DNA of 64,000 nt from Motacilla alba alba (Eukaryota > Chordata > Aves > Passeriformes > Motacillidae), in the NCBI RefSeq assembly GCF_015832195.1, contig NC_052026.1, positions 18,571,013-18,635,012 on the forward strand. The letters run 5' to 3'. This document shows, piece by piece, positions 35,640-46,119 of this stretch. A program made the position numbers and the translations under genes. Within the stretch, counting starts at the first letter, position 1. Each line of letters opens with the position of its first letter. Under the pieces are notes generated by a model. That model was not told the origin of the DNA, searched no databases, and was given only the letters and a program-made list of their open reading frames with translations.

Positions 35640-35765
35640 TGCTGGTTTGATAAGGGGAGTGCTCCCCTGGCCGCGACTCCACGCTTAATTAGCTCCAGAT
35701 GCAGCCTAATTAGTCAGTCTGCAGGGCGAGCATTGTTCCGTTGTCACCCGAGCCCGAGTGGAAGA
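35640..35765. promoter_or_regulatory. Candidate enhancer: paired TAATTAG sites with an E-box
   Basis: Within about 125 bp lie TTGATAAGGGG (GATA type, about 35647-35657), CTTAATTAGC (about 35684-35693), CAGATG (E-box, about 35697-35702), CCTAATTAGTC (about 35705-35715) and CATTGTTCCGTTGTC (SOX-like, about 35731-35745), with several CpGs. The two homeodomain-type sites flank the E-box. No transposon is present. Enhancer function is inference from motif clustering. Confidence 0.25.
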
Positions 35766-35832
35766 GCTGAGATTGAACATGAGAACCAGATGCCGTGCCC
35801 ATCCCGGGATCCCCCTGATCCGGGCTGGGGGT

Positions 35833-36103
35833 AACAAATGTTATGTTTAAGTTGTTGTGTTTCAAACGTTGTGTTTCAAATGTTGTGTTTAAATTGGTAT
35901 GTTTCAAACGTTGTGTTTCAAACGTTGTGTGGCAAACGTTGTGTTTCAAACGTTGTGTTCCAAACGTTGTGTTTCAAATGGTCTGTTTAAATTGTTGTAT
36001 TTCAAATGTTGTGTTTCAAACATTGTGTTTCAAACCTTGTGTTCCAAACGTTGTGCTTCAAATGTTGTGCTTCAAACGTTGTGTTTCAAATGTTGTGTTT
36101 GAA
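35833..36103. repeat. CpG-containing 14-bp minisatellite
   Basis: About 19 copies of a 14-bp unit, TTTCAAACGTTGTG with variants (CAAATG, CAAACA, TTTAAATTG, TTCCAAACG). Because 14 is not a multiple of three, all three frames of a strand read the same 14-residue cycle, giving Cys/Phe/Lys/Val-rich frames with no biological meaning. Variants are interspersed, so the array has been diverging for some time. Many units carry ACGT, so it is a methylatable tandem array. Confidence 0.95.
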
Positions 36104-36259
36104 ACCCACGGGCACGGCAGGAGCCCCCCGTGATTCAAGGGAGGGAAGGGGTCGCGGCTGGAAAGAACCCGTTCCCGCTAATTCTCCGTTGGGGCATCCT
36201 CGTGCCGGGATTTTGGGACAAATTGCTTTGACATCCAGTACAGTTTGGCTCAGCAGGCT

Positions 36260-36343
36260 TTTGGTGTGTCCCTTTCCTCACCAGATTTAGACTATAATTC
36301 CTTTGGTGTGTCCCTTTCCTCACCAGATTTAGCCTTTAATTCC
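36260..36343. repeat. Two tandem copies of a 42-bp unit
   Basis: TTTGGTGTGTCCCTTTCCTC followed by ACCAGATTTAG and a diverging 'actataattcc' or 'cctttaattcc' occurs twice in a row with a period of 42 bp. The two copies differ at only a few positions near the end, suggesting a recent tandem duplication. Confidence 0.93.
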
Positions 36344-36409
36344 TCTGTAATCCCACGGAGATACCTCTAATTTCAGCGCAGAGTTTTTTTTTTCCAGCCT
36401 TTTTCCCTG

Positions 36410-36799
36410 ATTTCAGAGGTTGGCTTGATGGAGAGGCACTCCACTCCTGGGATTGGGAAATCAGCAGGGAAATCAGCCGGACAACGGATGGACAGACTCC
36501 AGGATTGCAAGGAAATTTTCTGGGAATGAATTCCAGCCCGTGTTCCCAATCTGGGGAACAACAATCTGAATAAACTGCTCACCAAACCCCAAGACCACAA
36601 ACCCAGTTTGTTCCTACATTTCCCTTCTCTGCTTCAAGGTAGGAGCCAAAGACTGGAAAAACATCCAGGATATCTCCTCTCTCCTTTCACTCCCTTGTCT
36701 TGAAGAAAGGAACATCCCAAAACCCAGTTTCAAAGATTGCCCTGCTGGAGAGGCAATTCCATGTCTGGAATTAGGGAAATCAGCAGGAAAATCAGATGG
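36410..36799. repeat. Copy B of the local duplicate, flanked by a repeated box
   Basis: Positions 36485-36735 are the partner of 33916-34170. Here the shared unit is flanked on both sides by a second repeat: 'tggagaggcactccactcct...gaaatcagcagggaaatcag' at about 36410-36480 and 'tggagaggcaattccatgtc...gaaatcagcaggaaaatcag' at about 36730-36799, an offset of about 320 bp. This suggests a tandem unit of about 320 bp with one and a fraction copies here and a single partial copy 2.6 kb upstream. Confidence 0.82.
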
Positions 36800-37741
36800 G
36801 CACAGGGCCTTACCCTAATGGCATCTGACACACTCACAAACCCGACGTGATTCGTGCAAATCAGGAGGGTGAAACTCAACCAGCAGCCTCAGGAGTGTTC
36901 TTGGAGCAAAAGGATGGAGGAGGAAGGGAATTTATGTCCTGAAATTTGTTGTGGTTCTGAAATTTGTGTTGTCTTAGAGCACTGGCTGAGCAAAGGATGC
37001 TTCAAATGCTTTACAGGTCACCTTGCTGTTTAAATTAAATTGAGATTTAATTTAGGTTAAATTAAGACAAAACCAATTTGGTTCAGTGGGACTTTCTGCC
37101 ATCTCAACAGTGCTAAAACTGGCCCCATGAAGGAATGATTTCCCCATATTCCAGGGACATCCATGCTGTATAATCCCTGGAAGAATGACAGTTTGACCCA
37201 TGGTGGCTTTGCTCTGTTTCATTTGGAGAATGAACTGGAACCTTACTGAGGAGATCCAGCCAAGGAGACTGACCCCAAAGCAGGAGCAGTCTGTGGGTGA
37301 GTTCTTGGAGACAAGTGCCTGAAAGAAGACTCCTTGAGCTCAGAACAGCTCTGTGAATGTGTCCATCATCCAAAATTATGATTTTTGGATGAGGAACCAG
37401 CCTGACTCTCAGCAGATGACATGAAAACCCAAATTGCTTCCCCAGAAACTTCACACAAACACCACGATGGCGTTATCAGCCCAGCTGGGGGAAAAGTTTT
37501 TTGTGCAAAAACAATATTCAGTGTAACTGGGAGCTAAAACGACTCCATGAACAAGTCCTGCAGCTCGGAGGGGGTGCAGAATATGGATCAGCAGAACAGG
37601 GTCCTTTCGTTTCTCAGCTGGTTTGAAGGAAAGCCAATAAAGTAAATGGGAAATGTTCCAGCTTCTCTCGTTCCTCCCCACCCTCTCCCTTACCTGACAT
37701 CATTGCTGAGCTGTCCCTGTGACCTGAGCCCATCCCCATGC
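36800..37741. other. Unique noncoding sequence
   Basis: No gene recognised. Nothing of note beyond a short 'gaaatttgttgtggttctga' near-repeat around 36940-36970. Confidence 0.45.
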
Positions 37742-37880
37742 CAGCTCTCTCTGCTGTCCTTCAAATCCAGCAGGGATGGGATTTTTTCCCCATTTTAAGG
37801 AAGCAATAAACAATTTTAATCTCATTTTCAGGCAGCACACCTGAGATTCCCACAATGTTCCTTGTAGTTATCCTTCCCAG
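37742..37880. repeat. Second local duplicate, copy 1 (pair with 39656-39799)
   Basis: About 140 bp matching 39656-39799 in the same orientation: CAGCTCTCTCTGCT, AATCCAGCAGGG, CATTTTAAGGAAGCAATAAA, TTTTAATCTCATTTTC, GGCAGCACACCTGAGATT, TTATCCTT. It includes a canonical AATAAA at 37805-37810. On the minus strand both copies share a short frame containing Gly-Val-Leu-Pro-Glu-Asn-Glu-Ile-Lys. It is not recognised as a named repeat. Confidence 0.9.
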
Positions 37881-39655
37881 GCAATTTTTGTTCCCAAATC
37901 CCCACGGACACGGGGATGACATCAGGGAATCCTCCACCAGCACAGCCCCTGATGAGCCAGGAGAGATCCACGGATGTGGCTTTGTCACCCCCTGTGCCTG
38001 CCTGTCCCTCCTGTCCTGCCAGCAGCAGCCTTGCTGCAGGAAACCCAACCCCAAGGCACGGTTTTAAGCGTGATTAGAGCTTTTCCAGGCTTTCCCTGTG
38101 CCTAATTATGGTGGGCCTGTGAGGTAACCAGGGATAGGTTTCAGGATTGGAATGGTTTAGTGTGGAACAGCGATCCCGTGCTTGTTTTCAGGGAGTTGAA
38201 GGGAAATTGGCAGCTGCATTTGAGCACCAAGGGACTAAAAACAAAGCACAGCGTGGTCTTTAGGCCAGCTTCCTCCCAGCAAGTGCCTTGTGATTCAGCT
38301 GAACTCACCTAAAACAAAAGGAAATCACAGAAAATGACAGAACTGCAATTTTTTTCCTGGGTTTGGCTCCTGTCTTGTCAAACCAAACTATCACTGAAAC
38401 CCACCCAAGAGCACCAGACACCAAATCCTCTCTGTGACTCCAGGCCTGGGTGATTTTTCTCATGCAACCAGGCTGTTTAGGAGGTTCTTGGTGTGAGGAC
38501 TCCTATTTGGCATCTTTCAGACCCTTCTGAGCTGAAATCACTCCATAATTTACCATCCCCTTGAGTTCAGAGTGACCATCTCATTCTCGAAGCCACCCAC
38601 CCACAGATCAAGACCTGAAAGGTTGGACCTGAATCCATAAAAAACCCCCAGTTTTTCTATTTTTTACCAAATTCCAAATTTCTTCCCATCAGAACCTGTG
38701 GTGAATTCACCAGAGAGAACACAGAGAGAGGGAGAGCAAAATCACTTTCCTAAAGTCTGGAAAAAAGAATCCATCTATGGCACATCAGGTTAAGGAAGAG
38801 ACATCTGGCTTTGATTACGTTTTATAAGGTTGATAGCAAATAAGGGTATTAGAGTTAATTTACTTATTTAGAGAGAAACGACTCAATCACAGAAGCCGTG
38901 ATTGTGCCTGCATGTTTGGAGAGCTCCAGAATTCCCTCCAACCTCCCCTGGGAGTGAGACGGTGCCAATGGGAAAGAGGAGTTTCTTTTCCACAGAGATA
39001 TTCCCAGAGGGATGCAAAGATTAGAGGAAAACCACCAGGAGTAAGTCCTGCCCAGACTTCCTGGCTGGTAGGAAAACATGCCAGGGTGTTATTTAGTGGT
39101 GGAGGTGTAGCTGGAGGATGAGGGAAAGACTCAATCCTGGAAATGCTGGAATTTATGGGAATGGAGATCCCAGGAGGATGAGATGCCGCAGGTGAGACAG
39201 AGGAAAAAAGGAAGAGAGAGGGTGGATTTGAAGGGATTATAAATGCAGAGGTTTTGCTTGGAAGGAATATCTGGGGCGGTGTAGATCAAAGCCAAAATGT
39301 CACCTTCAAGATGTCACATCCACGTGGCATTCTGGACATGCCAGGGATCTGTCCCAGGGCTGCCTCATCCTCCTGGGGAGGAGTTTTTGTTTCCAAATCC
39401 CATCCTGTGGCCACTGCCCTTTGTGAATCTGTGAGTCCAGGCATGGCACAGCAACCCTAAAAACCCCAGGTCTTGCTCTTCCCACAGAGTGGCTTGGGCT
39501 GCCCCGGAGAGGGAAGATGGGAGTTCCTGTGGAAATCTGCTTCCCTCCGGGGTCACTCCATCCCTGCTGGCACCTGATAGCCCCGAGGAAGCTTTCAAGG
39601 GCCCTTTCAGCACACCTCTGTCCCAGACACATCCCCCCCAGGGCTCTCTGTCATC
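37881..39655. other. Noncoding sequence between the two duplicate copies
   Basis: No gene, CR1 or RNA recognised over about 1.8 kb. A small patch at 39385-39405 ('tttttgtttccaaatcccat') resembles 37885-37902, just downstream of copy 1, so parts of the duplication may have been rearranged. Confidence 0.4.
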
Positions 39656-39799
39656 AGCTCTCTCTGCTCTTGCTTTCAATCCAGCAGGGGTGGGATTTTT
39701 TTTCATCCCATTTTAAGGAAGCAATAAACATTTTTAATCTCATTTTCGGGCAGCACACCTGAGATTTCCACAACGCTGCTTGTTCTTATCCTTTCTAGG
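39656..39799. repeat. Second local duplicate, copy 2
   Basis: Partner of 37742-37880, about 1.9 kb downstream, same orientation, including the AATAAA at 39723-39728. Similarity fades after 'ttatcctttctaggg', although a CCCACGGACAC motif follows each copy at a different distance (about 37903 and 39910). This suggests an insertion of roughly 100 bp in this copy or a deletion in the other. Confidence 0.9.
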
Positions 39800-40259
39800 G
39801 ATTTTTTTTTCTCTCCTTTTAGTTTTCTGTTTAACTTTTGGTGGAAAAGAAATTGCTGCTGCCACCAGCTGGAGTTTTTGGGGAATCGCCTTGAAACGTT
39901 TCCTTGCATCCCACGGACACAATTCCAGCTGCTTGGACTTTTATTCCTGCTCATTGCAGTTAACTGGAAACAAATTTAAGCCCAGCTTGCTTCTTGCAGG
40001 CGCAGAACAAAATTATGTGACAGTTGATTAATTTTTCTTGAGCTGGATTCCTTCAGTGCCAGGAATTCAGACAGAAGTTAAACGAAATCCATTCTCAGCT
40101 GTAATTCCATCATTAAAACAGTCGAGAACAAGTGGAATTTTGGAGTCAGAAGTGGTCTGAGGAGTGTGGCCCTATCCATATTTTTTAAAAAAATAAATAA
40201 ACCTGGAGAAATAATTGAAATGAAATTCAGGATTATCCCCTGGTAGGTGGTGTTTCTTT

Positions 40260-40342
40260 TGAGGGTCATGGTTTATGGGTGGACTTGGCAGTGCTGGGGT
40301 TTTGGCAACCCCAGAGGTCTTTGCCAACCTAAATTAATCTTT
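40260..40342 (+). mobile_element. CR1-type 3'-tail remnant
   Basis: Plus-strand fragment: 'tgagggtcatggtttatggg', 'tggacttggcagtgctgggg', then 'ccagaggtctttgccaacct', followed by degraded octamers. This matches the 3' end of the CR1 subclass with 'ggacttggcagtgctgggtt'. It is old and short. Confidence 0.7.
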
Positions 40343-41679
40343 GGCTCTTTAGTTCTTCCTTCTCCCTCTCCCATGATTAATGCATTGATTGAAAGGGAAA
40401 AGCTGTGAATTTGGGAATGATCAACAAAACACTGGGGATGGCAGAGGCTGAAATTGATTTTCATGGAGCTGAGTAAAGTTTTTCAGTGGATTTCAAGCCT
40501 CGCTTCCAGCTGCAGCCTGCAAGAGCCATAAAAAACCTCATCCAGAAAAGAAAACTCCACTTTTCCATAACTCAATGCACCTCACTTGGATTTCCTACTC
40601 TGCATTTACACCACCAACACTGAGGAGCAGAGCTGGAAGAGCCCAGGCAGCCCTGAAAGCCCAACCCCAGCCCAGCAGAGGTGATTTATGCCCGGAGCTG
40701 AGTCCCCAGATGGATGCTCTGGGCTGCTTTGCAGCAGTGCCACTGGCAGATAATTTTTGATTTAATCCATGCCACACAGGGCAGTGGCTGTGCTGACCCT
40801 TGGCTTTTAACCCTGAGACCTTGGCTGTTCTGGCTGGAGGAACTACTGTCTGTCCTCTGATAACCCTGCCAGAGCTCAGCTGGGGCTGCTATCTCACACG
40901 GGTGTTTGTTGATAAGGAACCAGGGGGGCACGTCAGCAGCCAGAAATGACCACCCGGGCAAGATTTTGTATTTAAACCCCATGTAGGAAAGATTTCCTCT
41001 GATTTTTACGCCTTGGATGTGTCCAGAATTTTGGGGACACCCACATTTCCCAGCCGTGCTCAACACCTCAAAAGCTCTGCCCCTGTTCCTGTTCCATCCA
41101 GCAGAGCCCCTGAAAATATTCTTATGCCACAAATCCCTTTCCCCAGGACAAAATGCACATTTCTTATTTTTTATATTTAATATTTATATGCCAGTCCAGG
41201 CTGGATTTCACCATTGTAAGATTTTAAAAACAGCCTTGGTTTTAAACATATTTTTCTTTCTACCAGCTCAAAGTGAATTTGGCTTTTCCAAGCCAGAGCC
41301 ATCACTGTCTCCTGGTCGCCCCTCCATCTTCTCCCATTAGCCAAAGCACCTTGAATAATGCCTTTTTAAAGTTATTCATTTATTCTTTTGATTTAGGTAA
41401 TTAATTCTTTTCTTTAATGCCTCTGTATCTAAATCCCATGGAATATTTTCATCCACCACCCATGTGAGATTGAGCTCCATCCCCTTTCCTGTTTGCCCAG
41501 CTTAACAGGAGATGGGAGAGAAGCACTTGGAGGTGGAAATGAAACAAAAAATGGGGGGGAAAAAGGAAAAAAAATAAATTATGGCCAGAAAGAGCAGGAA
41601 CCCCTTGAGAAAGAGAAAAACTTCTGGGGAAAAAAACCGAATGATTGTCAGAAAGATCAGGAACCCCTTGAGAAAGAGG
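40343..41679. other. Unique noncoding sequence upstream of the CpG island
   Basis: No gene recognised. At about 41583-41677 the blocks 'cagaaagagcaggaacccct' and 'cagaaagatcaggaacccct' repeat with a period of about 63 bp, each followed by TGAGAAAGAG. This is a small tandem duplication directly preceding the CpG island. Confidence 0.5.
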
Positions 41680-42150
41680 AGCGGTGCCGGGAAAAGGAGG
41701 CGGCGCTGGACGCGCATTCCCCGGGGAGTGCGTGGCGCAGAAGAATTCGGCTCTCACCTACCCCTGGCCTGGGCGGGATTTATCGCCCTGCTCCAGGAGA
41801 GCCCAGGAATGATGGATTCGGTGCTCTGCTGGGAAAACAGCCCCGCTCCGGGAGCGAGCGGCCGCGGCCGGAGCCTGCGGAGCGCCGGGAGTGCGTGGGG
41901 GCTGGATGCGGGCGCTGATAAGGGGCCGGGTTTTATCTCCAACAGAATTTTAGGCTAATCTGGGCTTTTAAAGAGAAATGTGTTTGGGAGAAGCCTGGCG
42001 GAGCCGCAGGTGGCTCTGGGGAGGGGGGTGTTGCTGGAGGGATGCTCGGCATTTTTTGGGGAGGTGGGTTTGGGGTGGGCAGAGCCCAGGGTGGTCCTGG
42101 CAAGGCGCCGGGAGGGTTTCCATGGGGATCCGGCTGGATCTGCCATCCCT
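41680..42150. promoter_or_regulatory. CpG island, best promoter candidate in the window
   Basis: A sharp change to GC- and CpG-rich sequence, densest at 41680-41940. By eye there are about 27 CpGs in roughly 260 bp, near the number expected from base composition, whereas the surroundings are CpG-depleted. It contains GAGCGGCCGCGGCCGGAGCC-type DNA (about 41857-41876), a GATAAGG site (about 41917) and GGCGCC. In vertebrates such islands usually mark unmethylated promoters or orphan regulatory islands. No clear first exon is visible on either strand, so direction is unknown. Confidence 0.55.
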
Positions 42151-45100
42151 GGAGGGCAGATAACGCCCCACAGGGGTGCTCAGGGCTTCCCACTCCGAGC
42201 AGGGATGCACAGCTGGCAGATTGGCAGGAGGGAGATAAGGCGCTGCCCTCCTTTTAAAAGGGAGCACAGGCAAAGCTTTCCAAAAATTGGGTTCGCCCAA
42301 GCTCACAAAGATCCATCACTCTCCCAGAGCTATGACAGTGTAAAGTCTGCTGTCTCCCCGTCCCTCTCCACCCTTCTTATTCCAGCATCTGAAGGAGGAA
42401 CAGAGAGGAATGAAAGTGATAAAAAATTGCTATAAAATGTTTAATATCTATAAATCAAGTCTGCAGCTCCAGCACTGCCTTTTGCCTTTCCCTCGCAAAG
42501 ACTGAACATTGCACAAGAAAATAACTTCCAGTCTCAGCCATCCTGGCTGCAATCAATAATATCAGGAATTTATTTTGGGATTGAAGGGACATTTCTGTGC
42601 TTGAAGCAGGCAGGTGAGAGGCTTTAATTAAAAAATTAAATGAGGTTCAGTTGGGTCACAGAAGCTGACATATTTCTTTATTCCCTGCTGTGACTGCAGG
42701 TGTAAATCAAACCTTTGGTATAAACAGGTCAGATAACTGGATCCTCGGCAGTGGAGTAAAAAAGGAACTTCCTCACTGACATCAGGGCCTGAGCTGTGGA
42801 GGTTTTTCAGTATCCAAGAAGAGCCAGCCAGGCGGGTTCCATCTTCATGGATCACCCAGCCACTGTGGGAAGTGCTGTACTGAGCTCTATAAAGTTCCCA
42901 GGTTTTATCAGGGGCTGGGAAGGAGATGGAGGATCCCGGGACTGAGGGATCCATGTGCAGGGGTTCTCCTCAGCAGTGTGCTCCATGCCCATGGTAATGG
43001 AATGTGCTCGTTCCCATTGGGCACAGGCTCCTCCTGCTCTCCCTGCGACATGGCACAACATCCCGAGTTAAGATTCTGCCCTTCAACATGAATGGAGCTT
43101 TATGGAAACAACACAATTATCCGGAATGGAGCAAATCCCTTTCAGTGCTGTTTCTCCAGCCTAAGCTGGATGGGAGTGACCAATTCTGGTGGCAGCAATC
43201 TGTCTTTCTTCCAGCTCATCATCCCTGCCTGTTCATCTCTCCAGGATGTTTTCCCCCAAGGTCATACTCCAGCAGCTCTCTGGGTCATTCCCACTTAGCA
43301 ACTCTGCAGGAAAGGAAATATTCAGAAATCAATCTGCTTATTTCTTGACTTGTGGGCAAAGATTGCTCCGGGCAAAAGGCAAACAGGTTGCCTAAAATTA
43401 AGTTTATTTTCCTCTGTATTTTTATCTGTGGCTCTGAATTGCTTTTAAAATCTGTGGCTCACCCTGATGGTAAAAATTAGGGAAGAGAGGAGGTTACAGT
43501 CACCTTTCACCTTTGCATTCCCCCATAGGGGACTTTTGGAGCTTTATTTGTAGCTCTTTGCTCCATCTCTTCCATCCACACCCGGAGCAGTGGGATCTGG
43601 AGGCAGGATTTGGGGTTCCAGATGGAGCAGTGAGACACACAAAGTGCCTCGAGGAGCAGGAACTCTGATGCAGCTGTGGTGCCCAGCACTGGCCGAGTAT
43701 TTACATTTACATATTTAAAAATAAAAAAAAAAAAAAATTGTCACTGGTGAAGGTAAGCACAGAAGAAAAACTCGAGGGAAACATTTGGCAAAGCATGGTG
43801 GCCCAAGGAAAATCCAAACAATAGCCTGGGAGGGACAAGGGCAGGGGCGGAAGGGTAAGGCTGCGGATCCGTGTGCCGCAGAATGCTCGGATTTAACTGG
43901 AGCTTGGACCTCCTGGGGACAAACCCACAACTGCACTTGTGTGTGGGCTCCTGAAGCTGTTGTGTGGAGGCTCCCAGTCCCATTTCGTGGTGGTGAGGTG
44001 GTTTTGTCTGGCCCAAAGTCTCCCTCTGCAGACCAATCCCCATCCCTGCCGCCATCGCCCGGTTCCGCTCTCTCCCAGCGGTTGGGATTTGTCGTCGTCC
44101 CTTTGGATCTCTGACAACGTGAGGTTGCCTGCATGTTCATTTGCCTGTGAAAAGCCTTTCCTTGGGACTCATCCATCATTTTCCAAGTTAAAACAGAGCT
44201 GCTTGTCCAGAGGAAGTCATTTGTCTCTCACGAAAAGAGTCGCCCTCCCACCCCCGCCAACCACTCCGTGGCGGTGCAAGCGAATCCATTAACTTCCCTG
44301 GAAAATGCATCATCTGACGTGGGGACTAAACTTTAGACTAACAAACCCCTGGAGAGGACATGAAGGAGCCATCTCTGTCACCCTGCTCAGTGCTCAGGTC
44401 AAAGCCTGACCTCTCTTTCCATTAAATCTTTGACTTTTAAGGGAAAACACCACAAATTGGCAGCAGCTCCGAGTTTGGTGGCCGGAGTCAGTGCCCTGAT
44501 TTCCAACCTCCCAAGGAGGTTTCTGGCTCTCTTTGAAGCCCACCTCTGGAGCCGCTGCCTCTCCCTGCTCCCCTCCTGCTCCTCTCAGGGGAGAGCGGGA
44601 AGGAAATGCTCCTTGGAGGGGAATGGCTGAAAGATCCCAGAAATAAAGCCTGGGAGCAGGAGGGAGCCCGTGGTAGGAAGCAGCCACTCAGCCACCTCGC
44701 GGGAGCCGCGCCGAGGGCAGGGCTCCAAAGGAAACACCCCAAACTCACGTTCAAGTTTGTTTTCCATGTCCTTAACCCCATCTTTTAATACTAACAAGTT
44801 TTCCACAGTGCCTATCCCAGATTTGCAGGCCTGGAAGAAGCACAGGAGATAAGTTTTCCCATCCCGGCAGCCAAGCAGGACCCAGGATATTTTTTGTTCA
44901 GACAACCCCAAACATAACATCTCCAAAGATCTCCAACTGGGTCACAACCTTCCTCGGACACAAATAAAGGAGTTATCAACTGCCACACTTTCAAGTGGGA
45001 ATTCCCATGTGCATCCAGGAGAAATTATTTTTCAGGGAATTTCATCCACAATTCAGCATAATTTTGAAATTTTTGTCCTGGAAGGTTTCATTCACATCAA

Positions 45101-45440
45101 TTTTATCTTTCATACCCATGGAAGGGAAGAGCATTTACTCCATGAGCTCTCACACGGAATGATGATTTTATATTATTTGTGAGTTTCTCTAAAACTTAAC
45201 AGCCAAAGTTAAAATTATTAATAATCCATAAAGCCAAAAAAACCCAACAAAATCAGTGTTTTACTCATCAAACCGTTTCCTCCTCTGGAAAATTATTGTT
45301 CGTTCTTTGAAACTATTTTTCGATTTTATTTTGCTCAAGAAACAAACCCCAGAAGGAATCACTCATTTAGGTTTAAAGAAAAGAGGGGAAAGACAAATTT
45401 TTCTCCTCCATCTGATTGGGAAGTGAATGGCCTTTCTATT
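42151..45440. other. Unique noncoding sequence downstream of the CpG island
   Basis: No gene, transposon or RNA recognised. An A run lies at about 43721-43737. Frames such as 43715-44179 (minus) and 43785-44114 (plus) overlap and lack domains. A first intron of a transcript starting in the island would fit, but nothing proves it. Confidence 0.4.
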
Positions 45441-45442
45441 GT

Positions 45443-45503
45443 AAAAATAAAATAAAATAAGATAAATAAAATAAAATAAAATAAAATAAAATAAAATAAA
45501 ATA
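45443..45503. repeat. (TAAAA)n microsatellite
   Basis: About a dozen pentamer units of TAAAA, interrupted once by a 'gataaa' variant. The Phe/Tyr/Ile-rich minus frame is an artefact. Confidence 0.95.
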
Positions 45504-45809
45504 TTAAGAAAAAATAGAGGAGGCAAATGAAAACTGATGAGAAACCCTGATGAAAAATGAAAGATCCTGGAAAGTTCATTCCTGGACTTTCTGGGACAGA
45601 GCTGTAGAAGCAAATACAACTGGGGAATGCCAGAGTTGTAACAGATTCAGATTTAAAGACAACAACTTTATTTTTGTATGGCCTTGAGGGGATTACGAGA
45701 GGAGAGGAGTCCTGCTCGCCACTGGGGATATAAATCCTGGAGGGTCACTCCGTAGCCATCCGTCAAGCCAGAGGAAGGGAGGAGGCAGAGTCATTTTCAG
45801 TAGTAAATT

Positions 45810-45990
45810 TGGGAAGAACAAGCACTAATGGCCTAAAATTAAGAAAGAAAAACATCAGGCTAAATAGTAGGAAATGCTTTATAATGGTGAGGTCAGGCAG
45901 ACAATGGGGAAACCTGTCAGGGGAGGTCAGGGGCTCTCCAATAACGGAGATGTTCAGGGATGGCCCGAGGAGCCACGGAAAGGGGGCTTA
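45810..45990 (+). mobile_element. Ancient CR1 fragment
   Basis: A heavily diverged plus-strand piece from slightly further 5' in CR1 than the other copies. The order 'gaacaagcactaatggccta', 'aaacatcaggctaaatagta', 'aatgctttataatggtgagg', 'ggaaacctgtcaggggaggt', 'ggctctccaataacggagat', 'gttcagg' parallels the usual '...caatggcaca...aacatcaggaaaa...ctttactgtgaggg...gaacaggctgcccagggagg...gtctccatccttggagatgttca'. Divergence makes it the least certain of the long CR1 fragments. Confidence 0.55.
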
Positions 45991-46119
45991 GCTGGAATCT
46001 CCTCCCTCGAGCCCCTTGCACGGGGCCGCCCCCGTGGGAATGTGTGTGATCCCAAGGTGCTGGAGATTTGGGGAGGAATGTCAGGTTTCTTGCAAGCTTT
46101 CCTGCTGTCTCCCACCCAG

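Noticed and set aside
35843..36133. Cys-rich repeat protein (CFKRCVSNVV-like)
   Set aside because: It is the translation of the 14-bp minisatellite; the 14-residue cycle is explained by 3 x 14 bp.
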